Assembly: GCA_018673255.1 (NCBI GenBank)
Contig: JABHDC010000163.1
Location: 1-50,793 of the forward strand
Origin: Gemmatimonadota bacterium
GTDB taxonomy: Bacteria; Latescibacterota; UBA2968; UBA8231
Length of the DNA: 50,793 nt
Direction of reading: 5' to 3'
Part shown: positions 42,185 through 50,678 of the stretch, piece by piece
Position numbering within the stretch: the stretch's first letter is position 1
How the letters are laid out: each line of letters begins with the position of its first letter
Position numbers and translations under genes: made by a program
Notes under the pieces: generated by a model
What the model was told of the DNA's origin: nothing
Seen by the model: the letters and a program-made list of their open reading frames with translations, nothing else
Database searches by the model: none

Positions 42185-43219
42185 TTGACTGCAATCGCCC
42201 AGATCTTCGACGGACCGGGCCAGCCCTTCCGGCGTGAGGAACTCCCGCTGCCAGCACCTGGCGCCGGAGAGCGACTGGTAAAGTTGTCGCTGGCTACACT
42301 GTGCGGATCTGACGTCCACACAGTCGATGGCCGCCGCCAGGAGCCGACACCTGCGATCCTCGGCCATGAGGGGATCGGCATTGTCACCGAAGCAGGCGCA
42401 GGCGTGGAATCCGATGTGGGCCGGCGGGTCACGTGGAGTCTGGCCGACAGCTGCGGTCATTGCCGATTCTGCTGCGCCTACGACCTGCCCCAGAAGTGCG
42501 ACCACCTGTTTAAGTACGGTCATGCCAATCTGGCCAATGGCAGCGGCCTGAATGGCACCTACGCCTCACACGTACTGCTGCGAGCCGGGACCCACCTTGT
42601 GGATGTGTCGGCGTCTGTGTGTGACGCCGTCGCAGCACCGGCCAATTGTGCGCTGGCCACGGCAGTTGCCGCCATCGATGTGCTCCCCAGTGGGGTCGAG
42701 CGTGTGCTCGTGCAGGGCGCGGGACTCCTGGGATTGTATGCGACAGCGCTGCTCAGACACCGCGGCGTAGAATCGGTGTGGTGTTGTGATCCCATCGCAG
42801 CACGCCGGGAGAGCATCGGACACTGGGACGCCGAGGCGCTGACACCGGAGGCCGCAACGCAACTTACAGATTGCGATGCAGTCCTGGAGGTGTCTGGATA
42901 CGCCGGCGGGGTCGCAGATGGTGTGGGCAGCCTGCGGACCGGTGGGACCTACGTCTTCGTCGGCATGGTACACCCGGACAGCCAGTTGCCGTTGACGGGT
43001 GAGCAAGTGATTCGCAAATGCCTGCGGATACGCGGTGTGCACAACTACGGACCTTGTCATCTCGATGAGGGGGTCCGCTTTCTTGAATTCCTGGGCGATG
43101 ATGATCGGCTCCAGAGACTGGTCTCTCCTCCGCGGCCGCTGGCCGAGCTGGCCAATGCCTTTGAGGAGGCACGACAGCAGCAGTGGCTTCGGGTGTCGAT
43201 CACACCAGACGAGGACTAG
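42185..43219 (+). CDS. Zinc alcohol dehydrogenase, phosphonate-catabolism type (HpnZ-like)
   Basis: A 344-residue medium-chain dehydrogenase. The catalytic zinc Cys is in LATLCGSDVH, followed by GHEGIG. The structural-zinc loop CGHCRFCCAYDLPQKC has the four spaced Cys plus an extra one. The Rossmann motif is VLVQGAGLLGLYA. The sequence fits the HpnZ clade (TIGR03366), repeatedly found with phosphonate genes, and phnA and phnY follow at once. It may oxidise a hydroxyphosphonate such as 2-hydroxyethylphosphonate to phosphonoacetaldehyde; this substrate is inference. The start is TTG at 42185 with no clear Shine-Dalgarno. Confidence 0.85.
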   Translation: MTAIAQIFDGPGQPFRREELPLPAPGAGERLVKLSLATLCGSDVHTVDGRRQEPTPAILGHEGIGIVTEAGAGVESDVGRRVTWSLADSCGHCRFCCAYDLPQKCDHLFKYGHANLANGSGLNGTYASHVLLRAGTHLVDVSASVCDAVAAPANCALATAVAAIDVLPSGVERVLVQGAGLLGLYATALLRHRGVESVWCCDPIAARRESIGHWDAEALTPEAATQLTDCDAVLEVSGYAGGVADGVGSLRTGGTYVFVGMVHPDSQLPLTGEQVIRKCLRIRGVHNYGPCHLDEGVRFLEFLGDDDRLQRLVSPPRPLAELANAFEEARQQQWLRVSITPDED

Positions 43220-43247
43220 GGTAAGGGGATAGGATGAGGGGACGAGG

Positions 43248-44507
43248 ATGGGTGCGATGACAGAAGTGGAACCAACCGATCGATTGCAGGTCAATGGCCG
43301 CGACTACACGATCCCCAGGACACCGATTGTGGGGATCTGCCTGGATGGCTGTGAGCCGGCGTATCTGGATGCAGCAGCTGACCGGATGCCGAATCTGACC
43401 GCAATGTGTGCGGCAGGAGCACGCGGTGAGGCACAAAGCGTGGTGCCTTCCTTCACCAATCCCAACAACGTCGCCATCGTGACCGGTGTCCCGGCTGCCA
43501 TCAATGGCATCCCAGGGAACTTCTACTACGATGAAGCCAGCGACAGCGAAGTGCTCATGAATGACCCGCACTTGCTGCGCTGCCCCACGCTGCTGGCCGC
43601 CTTCAGCCATGCCGGTCTCGACGTGGCCGCTGTGACCACGAAGGATAAGCTGCGCGCATTCCTGGCCGAAGGTCTGGCAGAGGGAGCGATTGCCTTTTCT
43701 GTGGAGAAGGCGGTCGAGGCGCAGGTAGCATCCCATGGGATCGATGATGTGCTGGGGATGGTGGGACGCCCAAATCCGGGGATCTACGAGCCAGAAGCGA
43801 GTGTGTTCTGCATCGAAGCAGGTGCCAGGCTCATGGCGCGACAGGCGGCCCGGGTGATGTATCTGTCGACGACGGACTTCGTCCAGCACAAGTGGGCACC
43901 GGGTGAACCTGAGGCCAATGATTTCTATGCACGGCTCGACGAATTTCTTGGTGCCCTTCATGCCTCCGGCGCCGTGGTGGCGATCACCGCCGACCATGGG
44001 ATGAATGCGAAGACGAAGTCGGATGGCTCGCCAAATGTCCGCTACATCGAGACACTCCTGGTCGAGGCTGGACTCACGGAAGCCCGAGTTATTCTGCCGA
44101 TCACCGATCCCTACGTCGTCCACCATGGCGCGCTGGGTTCGTATGCGACGGTCTACGTGAATGCCGATCACGTCCAGCAGGCAGCGCACTGCCTGGCGGC
44201 CGTTGACGGGATCGAGGCGGTTCACACCCGCCAGGAGGCGGCTGCACGATTCCAGCTGCCAGCAGATCGGATCGGTGATCTCGTTGTCCTTGGGGATCGT
44301 GAGACCGTCCTGGGACGCACGCCGGACTGGCACGATCTGAGCGATGTTTCCGAGGGGCTGCGTTCACATGGCGGCCTTCACGAAGCGACGGTTCCATTCA
44401 TCATCAATCGTCCCCTGCTGCCTGAGGTGGCGACGGCCCTGACGACTGGTCAGCTGCACAACTATGACCTGTTCCACGTGTTGTGTAATGGGATCGAAGA
44501 TGGCTGA
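43248..44507 (+). CDS. phnA: Phosphonoacetate hydrolase PhnA
   Basis: A 419-residue alkaline-phosphatase-superfamily enzyme that splits phosphonoacetate to acetate and phosphate using two zincs. The expected residues are all visible: Asp33 in ICLDGCEP, nucleophile Thr70 in PSFTNPNN, Asp210 and His214 in TTDFVQH, Asp249 and His250 in TADHGMN, and a His in SHGGLHEA. The spacing matches the characterised Pseudomonas/Sinorhizobium enzymes. This is the C-P hydrolase PhnA, not the unrelated zinc-ribbon protein also called PhnA in E. coli. GAGGGG lies about 6 nt before the ATG. It is flanked by HpnZ and PhnY. Confidence 0.93.
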   Translation: MGAMTEVEPTDRLQVNGRDYTIPRTPIVGICLDGCEPAYLDAAADRMPNLTAMCAAGARGEAQSVVPSFTNPNNVAIVTGVPAAINGIPGNFYYDEASDSEVLMNDPHLLRCPTLLAAFSHAGLDVAAVTTKDKLRAFLAEGLAEGAIAFSVEKAVEAQVASHGIDDVLGMVGRPNPGIYEPEASVFCIEAGARLMARQAARVMYLSTTDFVQHKWAPGEPEANDFYARLDEFLGALHASGAVVAITADHGMNAKTKSDGSPNVRYIETLLVEAGLTEARVILPITDPYVVHHGALGSYATVYVNADHVQQAAHCLAAVDGIEAVHTRQEAAARFQLPADRIGDLVVLGDRETVLGRTPDWHDLSDVSEGLRSHGGLHEATVPFIINRPLLPEVATALTTGQLHNYDLFHVLCNGIEDG

Positions 44508-44594
44508 TGAACGCCCCGAACCTGGGGCTCTGAAGCGGACCGGTATTTGGGGAGTGGGCCACATGGAGATCTGGATGATGCAGGGGATCAGCTG

Positions 44595-46019
44595 ATGCGC
44601 GAATTCGGCACGATTGCAGGCGGGGCTCAGGAACGGGGTCCGGCCTGGATGGACGTGACCAGTCCCTACCACGGCAAAACCGTCGGTCGGGTAACGCTGG
44701 CCAGTGCTGAACGCGTCGATCAGATCCTGGTACAGACGCACGCCACACGGATTGAACTGACACGTCGGCAACGGGCCGACATCCTCCAGGCCATGGCCGA
44801 CGCCATCGATGCCCGGCGGGACGAAGTAGCTCTGATGATCACCGATGAGGCCGGTCTCTGCCTCAAGGACTCGACCTACGAAGCCGGGCGTGTCGGTGAT
44901 GTGCTGCGGTTCTCAGCCGCGCGAGCCCTCGAGGATGACTCCGAGGTCTACCCGTGCGATATCACCCCGCACGGGAGGCCGCGCCGGATCTACACAATGC
45001 GACAACCGCTGCGACTGGTGTCGGCGATCACACCTTTCAACCACCCCATGAACCAGGTGGCGCACAAGGTGGCCCCCGCCATCGCCGTGGGCGCACCGGT
45101 CGTTTTGAAACCATCCGAGAAGACACCCCTGTCCGCCTACTGGCTGGCCCAACTGGCGCTGGAATGTGGTCTACCGGCCAATGCACTCAACGTCGTGAAT
45201 GGCCCGCTGGAAGAGATCGCGCCACTTCTGGTTGGCCACGAATGTGTGGAGATGGTCACCTTCACCGGCTCCAGCAATGTAGGCCGACAGATCGCCGCTC
45301 GGGCGGGCTACAAACGAATCGTGCTGGAACTGGGGGGCAGCTCCCCTCTGCTGGTCCTGGCCGACGCCGATGTGGACGAGGCCGTCGATATCGCCATGGC
45401 GGGGATCTTCAAGAACTCCGGTCAGCGGTGCACGGCAATCCGCCGCCTGCTCATCCATCGTTCCCTCGCCGATCGCTTCGCCGATGCCCTGGCGGCCCGA
45501 ACAGAACAGTTGGTCTGTGGGGATCCCTACGATTCGACGACCGACATGGGGACCGTGATCGATGCAGACGCGGCCCGATCTATGGAAGAGCGCGTGGAGG
45601 ATGCGGTGAACCGGGGAGGCCGGGTCCTGACCGGACATCGACGCGATGGCGCGCTCTATTCACCTACCGTCGTCGACCGGGTGACGAATGACTTCCCCCT
45701 CGTACAGGCGGAGACATTCGGGCCCATTGCAGCCATTCTGCGCTTCGATGAACTGGATGAGGCGATACACCTCGCCAACGACACCGAATACGGCCTGTCC
45801 TCGGGCGTCGTCAGCCAGCACTGGCCTTCGATTCAGCGCTGTATCAGTGAGATTGAGGCCGGCACGGTCAACGTGAACGAAGCACCCAGTTACCGCCTCG
45901 AGTGGACCCCATTCGGCGGCATCAAGTCGAGTGGTCTTGGCTACAAGGAAGGCGTCATCGAGACGATGAAGGCCATGACGTATGTGAAGACCTACTCCTT
46001 GCCATGGGACCGGCCATAG
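44595..46019 (+). CDS. phnY: Phosphonoacetaldehyde dehydrogenase PhnY
   Basis: A 474-residue NAD-dependent aldehyde dehydrogenase. The catalytic Cys279 is in NSGQRCT, the general base Glu245 in LELGGSS and Asn149 in TPFNHPMN. Length and motifs fit the phosphonoacetaldehyde dehydrogenase group (TIGR03250), which makes phosphonoacetate for PhnA. ATG at 44595 is chosen because AGGGG lies 8 nt upstream; the open frame extends 16 codons further without one. The usual source of its substrate, 2-aminoethylphosphonate transaminase PhnW, is not in the window. The TAG stop overlaps the first bases of a palindromic repeat. Confidence 0.92.
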   Translation: MREFGTIAGGAQERGPAWMDVTSPYHGKTVGRVTLASAERVDQILVQTHATRIELTRRQRADILQAMADAIDARRDEVALMITDEAGLCLKDSTYEAGRVGDVLRFSAARALEDDSEVYPCDITPHGRPRRIYTMRQPLRLVSAITPFNHPMNQVAHKVAPAIAVGAPVVLKPSEKTPLSAYWLAQLALECGLPANALNVVNGPLEEIAPLLVGHECVEMVTFTGSSNVGRQIAARAGYKRIVLELGGSSPLLVLADADVDEAVDIAMAGIFKNSGQRCTAIRRLLIHRSLADRFADALAARTEQLVCGDPYDSTTDMGTVIDADAARSMEERVEDAVNRGGRVLTGHRRDGALYSPTVVDRVTNDFPLVQAETFGPIAAILRFDELDEAIHLANDTEYGLSSGVVSQHWPSIQRCISEIEAGTVNVNEAPSYRLEWTPFGGIKSSGLGYKEGVIETMKAMTYVKTYSLPWDRP

Positions 46020-46157
46020 GAGCCTGTCGGGTACTCGCTCTGACAGGCAATGACGTGGACGTAGCCCAAATGGGATACTCGGACAGGCTCCTGGTGTCCT
46101 GCCAGGGAATCCGGACGGGCAGCCGGATTCCACAATGCAGAATCCCTGACAGGACAC
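46018..46157. repeat. Compound palindromic repeat element
   Basis: Two inverted-repeat modules lie end to end. The first has perfect 11-nt arms AGGAGCCTGTC (46018-46028) and GACAGGCTCCT (46082-46092). An inner GACAGGC (46042-46048) can pair with the same left arm. The second has imperfect 20-nt arms (46094-46113 and 46138-46157, GTGTCCTG.../...CAGGACAC) and a perfect inner hairpin GGAATCCGG (46106-46114) with CCGGATTCC (46123-46131). It fills the gap between convergent genes and overlaps the phnY stop. It looks like a REP/MITE-type element and may act as a two-way terminator. The remaining gap to 46259 shows nothing further. Confidence 0.7.
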
Positions 46158-46259
46158 TCGCGGACCTACCCATCTGACCTGGATGCACCGATTCTCCTGC
46201 CGGTCCGGTGGTCAGCGATGCTACTATGTTGAGTCGCCCGACTTGCAGTCTTGCGGCCT

Positions 46260-47282
46260 CTACAACGAGGCCAGTTCGACTCTGCGTCCTTCAGCGATAC
46301 TGACCTGCACAGCTTCGGTGAAGGCCATGTATTTCACACCGTCGCTGAAGTTGGTGTGCGTCACCGGCTTGCCATCGCGGATCGCATCGACGAAATCTGC
46401 CTCCACCGTCCACCCCCAAGCCTTGTCCGGCGCCACGTCGAGGACGCGGAAGTCATCCTCACCGGCCAGCGCCACGTGGGCCTGCCCGCCTTCGAGCTTG
46501 AAGGCCCCCTTTGTGCCGTGGACTTCGAAACCGCCGCCCCGACCGTGTTCAGCGACACTGCTGATGTGGTAGACGGCGGTAGCACCACTCTCCAGTTGCG
46601 AGACGATCCCGAGGCTGTCGGGCACATCGACGTCACCCGTGCCTCCTTCAGGATTCGGGCGCCGGGTTGTGAAGGTGTGCGCCTGGGCGATCAGGGCACG
46701 ATCGTGGCCGGCATATCGGCGCACGGTCTCGTTGAGGATTCCCATGGACATGATATTCTGCCCAGAGAGTTCGCGTCGCTGACGCCAGTGCAGGGGCACC
46801 GACGGGTCCCAACCCCCAGACAATGCGCTCACGTGGATCTCGAGCAGATCGCCGAAGGTGTCGTTGGCGACCATCTCCAGCAACGTGGGTTCACTCTCCA
46901 GATAGAATGGCGCCGGCACAATCATGGAGACCCGGTCGCTGGCCTGCGCTGCAACCTGCATGTGCCGCGCCTGGGACAGATCCATCGCCATCCGCGCTTC
47001 GGTTAGAATGTGCTTTCCCGCCTCCAGCGTGGCGATGCTGATATCGCAATGCAGATAAGGCCATGTCCCCACACACACCGCATCGACCTCGTCGGCTGTG
47101 ACCAGTTCACGCCAGTCCTCGAAGACATGGGCAATACCGAATTCATCGGCTGCCTTCTGTCCCGATGCGCGGGTCCGATTGCAGACAGCGGTGACTTCCA
47201 CGCCGTCGATCTGCTGGAATCCGGGGATGTGACGACTGCGTGTGTTGGCGCCGGCACCGACAATGCCAATGCGAAGACTCAT
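46260..47282 (-). CDS. Gfo/Idh/MocA-family oxidoreductase
   Basis: A 340-residue NAD(P)-dependent dehydrogenase-type protein. The Rossmann fold is seen in LRIGIVGAGANTRSRHIPGF and VTAVCNRT, and the conserved motif after strand 5 reads TEARMAM where EKP is usual, so the conserved Lys is replaced. The C-terminal half is the Gfo/Idh beta sheet (FEVHGTKGAFKLEGG). ATG at 47282 overlaps the M81 peptidase stop as ATGA with AGGAG 7 nt upstream; the frame extends 11 codons further. The substrate is unknown, probably a sugar or other polyol. The altered motif leaves catalytic activity open. Confidence 0.87.
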   Translation of the reverse strand: MSLRIGIVGAGANTRSRHIPGFQQIDGVEVTAVCNRTRASGQKAADEFGIAHVFEDWRELVTADEVDAVCVGTWPYLHCDISIATLEAGKHILTEARMAMDLSQARHMQVAAQASDRVSMIVPAPFYLESEPTLLEMVANDTFGDLLEIHVSALSGGWDPSVPLHWRQRRELSGQNIMSMGILNETVRRYAGHDRALIAQAHTFTTRRPNPEGGTGDVDVPDSLGIVSQLESGATAVYHISSVAEHGRGGGFEVHGTKGAFKLEGGQAHVALAGEDDFRVLDVAPDKAWGWTVEADFVDAIRDGKPVTHTNFSDGVKYMAFTEAVQVSIAEGRRVELASL

Positions 47283-48769
47283 CGTTGTTCTCCTGTTGTT
47301 GAAGTAACGGTCCACTCATAGAGATTCTGACGGGCGCGTTGATAGGCCTCGGGCCCACGCCCGATCCAGCAGGCACCACCCGAATCCACTTCGATGAGAT
47401 GGGGTGACACCGGTTCGTAGGCCGCGCGCGGCGCAATGGCCCCCTTGGCAGCGAGAATCTTCTGCTGCTGTGGAACGATCCCCACGCTGGTAATCTGGTG
47501 GATACTGTTGGGCGACTGACGCTCGCTGTTGAGCACCAAGAGCCCGTTGCCATTCGGACAGGGTACACGCACGACAGCCGTCAGTCCCTGGGCGTGACGG
47601 CGCCCGCCACCGTGGCGACGTTCGAATTCCTCATACGCGCCATCGTTGAGCGTGCCAACGGTGCCACTGATCGATTGGGTGGTCCCGTGCTCGTCGTCGG
47701 TCTTGCCGCCCACGGCCAGCTTCACGTGTCCACCGATGCCGGCCTGGAGGCATTGTTGGGCCGCTGCCGGGTCCCAGATTGTCACGACCCAGCCATCGGC
47801 GCCCTGCTGCAGCAACTGTTCCAACACGAAGGTCGAGTCACCCGCCGAACCCCCGCCGATGTTGTCGCCGAAGTCGAGCAATGTCGTCGGGCGCCGCTCA
47901 CTGGCCACCGCCTGTGCCACCGCCTCGGCAGGCGTCGGTACGTCGAGCTGCAATTGCTGGCGGATCTCCCACATGGATGCGCCGATCTGTTCGGCCTCGG
48001 AAACAGCCCTCTCCTGGTCATCATCCGTGATGACGACGATGGAGGGCCCCATCCAGTCCACATCCGCATACTGATAGCCGGCAGCGATGGATGCACCCAG
48101 AACACCGGGCCGATTCTCCAGCTCGATCGCCTGCTCCATCAATGGCCGCATGGGCGCCACGCTGGTATTGTGGAAATAGATATTGAAGACCACTTCTGGT
48201 TTGACCAGGTGCATTCGTGGTCGCACCTCACCACGAATCGTGCGCGCCAGAATCGAGGCGGCCTGCATGCCGCGCTCACGCTGATCGATGTGGGGGTTCG
48301 TCTTGTAGATGATGAGCGCGTCAGCATCCTCGACCAGCTGAGGCGGGACATTCGCGTGGTAGTCATGGGTCACAACGATCGGCACATCGGGGCCCACCAG
48401 TGAGCGAACGCGGCGCACCGTCTCCGCATCCCCATGGGGATACTCCTCTGCCACCATCGCGCCATGCAGGGCCAACAAGACGCCGTCGATGGCTCCCAAG
48501 TCCGACAGACCAGAGAGAATCTGCCCGGTGATCTGTTCGTAGGCTTGGCTCGTGACAGGGCCGGCCGGGGTGGCATTGGCCGACAGGAGGGGCAGCAACT
48601 GCATGTCGTACTCGGTGGCAGCCACGAGATATCCGGCAATTTCGTGATACGTATCCGCGTGATGATCGAGCATCGACTGACCCGTATGAACGAGGAAATC
48701 GTCCAGTGTCGTCGGCTGACTGGCAAAGGTGTTGGATTCGTGGGAGAACCCGGCAACGGCTACACGCAT
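47279..48769 (-). CDS. M81 family metallopeptidase (MlrC-like)
   Basis: A 496-residue protein of the family whose founder MlrC degrades linearised microcystin. The zinc ligands are recognisable: His102 in ALHGAM, Asp136 and His138 in THDYHAN, and His160 in TNPHID. Their spacing of 34, 2 and 22 residues equals that of MlrC. The start RVAVAGFSHESNTFA is the family N-terminus. Most members act on unknown substrates, and many occur with oxidoreductases and transporters in marine bacteria. Here it is coupled to a Gfo/Idh gene. The ATG lies just after a terminator hairpin on the same strand. Confidence 0.9.
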   Translation of the reverse strand: MRVAVAGFSHESNTFASQPTTLDDFLVHTGQSMLDHHADTYHEIAGYLVAATEYDMQLLPLLSANATPAGPVTSQAYEQITGQILSGLSDLGAIDGVLLALHGAMVAEEYPHGDAETVRRVRSLVGPDVPIVVTHDYHANVPPQLVEDADALIIYKTNPHIDQRERGMQAASILARTIRGEVRPRMHLVKPEVVFNIYFHNTSVAPMRPLMEQAIELENRPGVLGASIAAGYQYADVDWMGPSIVVITDDDQERAVSEAEQIGASMWEIRQQLQLDVPTPAEAVAQAVASERRPTTLLDFGDNIGGGSAGDSTFVLEQLLQQGADGWVVTIWDPAAAQQCLQAGIGGHVKLAVGGKTDDEHGTTQSISGTVGTLNDGAYEEFERRHGGGRRHAQGLTAVVRVPCPNGNGLLVLNSERQSPNSIHQITSVGIVPQQQKILAAKGAIAPRAAYEPVSPHLIEVDSGGACWIGRGPEAYQRARQNLYEWTVTSTTGEQR

Positions 48770-48785
48770 TTTTCATTCATCCTGA

Positions 48786-48827
48786 GCAAAAAGAAGCCGC
48801 CGCTCCGTCAGTCGGTGCGGCGGCTTC
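48786..48827 (-). terminator. Intrinsic terminator of the peroxiredoxin gene
   Basis: GAAGCCGCCGC (48793-48803) and GCGGCGGCTTC (48817-48827) make a perfect 11-bp stem. On the minus strand it is followed directly by TTTTTGC, a classical intrinsic terminator. It lies 50 nt after the peroxiredoxin stop and only about 20 nt before the M81 peptidase ATG. Confidence 0.85.
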
Positions 48828-48876
48828 AAAGAAACCGAAGGGTCGACAGATAAGGAGTGACCCGAACCTGGCGTGG

Positions 48877-49440
48877 TTAGATCTTGCCGACGAGGTCGAG
48901 TCCAGGCTTGAGTGTATCAGCGCCCGGGGTCCAGTTCGCAGGACAGACCAGGTTGCCGTGTTCGGCGACGAACTGGGCGGCATTCAGCTTGCGCAGCAGT
49001 TCCTTGGCCGAGCGACCGATACTGTTGTCGTGGATCTCAATCGTCTTCAGGACGCCCTCGGGATCGATGACGAAGCTGCCGCGCAGCGACAGACCGACGC
49101 CCTCGATGTAGGTGCCAAAGGCCCGACAGAGCTTGCCCGTCGGGTCGGCGACCATGGGATAGTTCACTTTGCCAATCGCCTCGGACGCATCGTGCCATGC
49201 CTTGTGTACGAATACCGTGTCCGTGCTGATGCTGAGGATCTCGGCATTGGCCTTCTGGAACTCAGGATACAGGTTGGCCGCATCTTCGAGTTCAGTGGGA
49301 CAAACGAAGGTGAAATCAGCCGGGTAGAAGATCAGGCAGAGCCATTTGCCCCGGTAATCGCTGAGTTTGATGTTCTTCTCTTCGCCTTCGTGGTATGCCT
49401 TGACCTCGAAATCGGGAACTTCGGCCCCAATCCTCGCCAT
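48877..49440 (-). CDS. Typical 2-Cys peroxiredoxin (AhpC/Prx1 type)
   Basis: A 187-residue thiol peroxidase reducing hydrogen peroxide and organic peroxides in the cytoplasm. Peroxidatic Cys47 lies in DFTFVCPTE, and the resolving Cys near 170 in LVCPANWTPG. ATG at 49440 is chosen because AAGGAG lies 8 nt upstream; an in-frame ATG seven codons earlier has none. No AhpF or thioredoxin reductase is adjacent. It has its own terminator. No convincing promoter is visible in the 125 nt to the divergent glycosyltransferase gene. Confidence 0.95.
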   Translation of the reverse strand: MARIGAEVPDFEVKAYHEGEEKNIKLSDYRGKWLCLIFYPADFTFVCPTELEDAANLYPEFQKANAEILSISTDTVFVHKAWHDASEAIGKVNYPMVADPTGKLCRAFGTYIEGVGLSLRGSFVIDPEGVLKTIEIHDNSIGRSAKELLRKLNAAQFVAEHGNLVCPANWTPGADTLKPGLDLVGKI

Positions 49441-49565
49441 CTCATCTACTCCTTGCAGCATGCATGTGGTCGTTGTGAATCAGAGATGACTGATGCCACC
49501 TCCTGTCGGACTCAATAGAGAATGAACGGATCCAGTGCCCCCGGCGCAAAGCCTCCGGCCCGCCG

Positions 49566-50678
49566 ATGAGTCAAGCCCAACACAAACCCCTCCGGGTCCT
49601 GTTTCTGGCACGACGCTACCCTCCAACCCGGGGCGGCGCCCAGACACATGCCTATAAGCTTTCGACCTATCTGAGTGCACGCATGCCGGTGACCCTGGTG
49701 GCCTTGCGCCAGGCATCGATCGTGCACCTGGCCTGGTATATGCCCTGGGCATGGTTGCGAGCTGCCATTGCCCTGATCCTTGGTCGGGTGGATGTCGTCT
49801 ACTTCCAGGATGGCGTCGCCGCCTCCCTGGCAACTGCGCTGGCGCCATTTCGGGGCCGAGCCCGATTCTGCTGCAGTCTCTACGGCCTGGAGATGACCTT
49901 CGGCAGTCGCTGGGCTCAGGCCTTGATGAAGGCTGGTGTACGTCGTTGCGACGGCATCGCCGTCATCAGCGACAACTCGATCCGCATTGCCGAGGAGGCG
50001 TGGGGAATCCCTGCCTCTCGCATGCGGTTGATCTATCTGGGTGCCGAGCCGGAGGAACTGGCGCCGGCGCGGGATGCAGAATTGCGCGAAGCCTTCGAGC
50101 AGGAACATGACATCAGTTTCGAATGCGACCGGGTCGTGTTGAATCTGGGGCGCCAGGTCACACGCAAGGGTGTGGCCGCCTTTGTCGAGCAGGGCCTGGA
50201 CCTGCTGGATCCCGACATCACGGTGCTCATCGTCGGTGGTGGCCCAGACGCGGATCGTATTGCCGCCGGCCGAGCACAGCTTGAGACCTCCGGACGTGTG
50301 AAGATCCTGGGGATTCTCGACGACGATGTGTGCTCGATGCTGCGGCGTCACTGCGGCCTGTTCCTGATGCCGAATATGGCCACGCCAGGTGACGTCGAGG
50401 GCTATGGGATCGCCCCTCTGGAAGCGATGTATTTCGGCACACCCGTCGTCGCCTTTGCCGTGGATGCCCTCGTGGAAGCCGTACGCGAAGGGGGCTGGCT
50501 CATCGCACCCGGAGACTACCAGGCATTTGCCGATGCCGTGCACGCGTTCTTCGCCCTGTCCCCCGAGCAACGCGCCCAAACGGGTCAGCAGGCACGCGAT
50601 TATTGCCTGCGCGAATATGGCTGGGACACCACCTCGGCCCGCTACGCTGACATCTTTCAGGAGTTGTGCACCCCATGA
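49566..50678 (+). CDS. Glycosyltransferase family 4 protein
   Basis: A 370-residue GT-B-fold enzyme. The N-terminal donor/acceptor cleft has FLARRYPPTRGGAQTHAYKL. The C-terminal nucleotide-sugar domain has VVLNLGRQVTRKGV, VLIVGGGPDADRI and the GT4 Glu motif EGYGIAPLEAMYFGTPVVAF. It probably builds a cell-surface polysaccharide or glycolipid at the inner membrane; donor and acceptor are unknown. The stop overlaps the following ATG by 4 nt. Confidence 0.9.
   Translation: MSQAQHKPLRVLFLARRYPPTRGGAQTHAYKLSTYLSARMPVTLVALRQASIVHLAWYMPWAWLRAAIALILGRVDVVYFQDGVAASLATALAPFRGRARFCCSLYGLEMTFGSRWAQALMKAGVRRCDGIAVISDNSIRIAEEAWGIPASRMRLIYLGAEPEELAPARDAELREAFEQEHDISFECDRVVLNLGRQVTRKGVAAFVEQGLDLLDPDITVLIVGGGPDADRIAAGRAQLETSGRVKILGILDDDVCSMLRRHCGLFLMPNMATPGDVEGYGIAPLEAMYFGTPVVAFAVDALVEAVREGGWLIAPGDYQAFADAVHAFFALSPEQRAQTGQQARDYCLREYGWDTTSARYADIFQELCTP

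Noticed and set aside
46183..46572. A plus-strand 129-codon frame after the palindromic element
   Set aside because: It is mostly antisense to the Gfo/Idh gene, with no start signal or domain.
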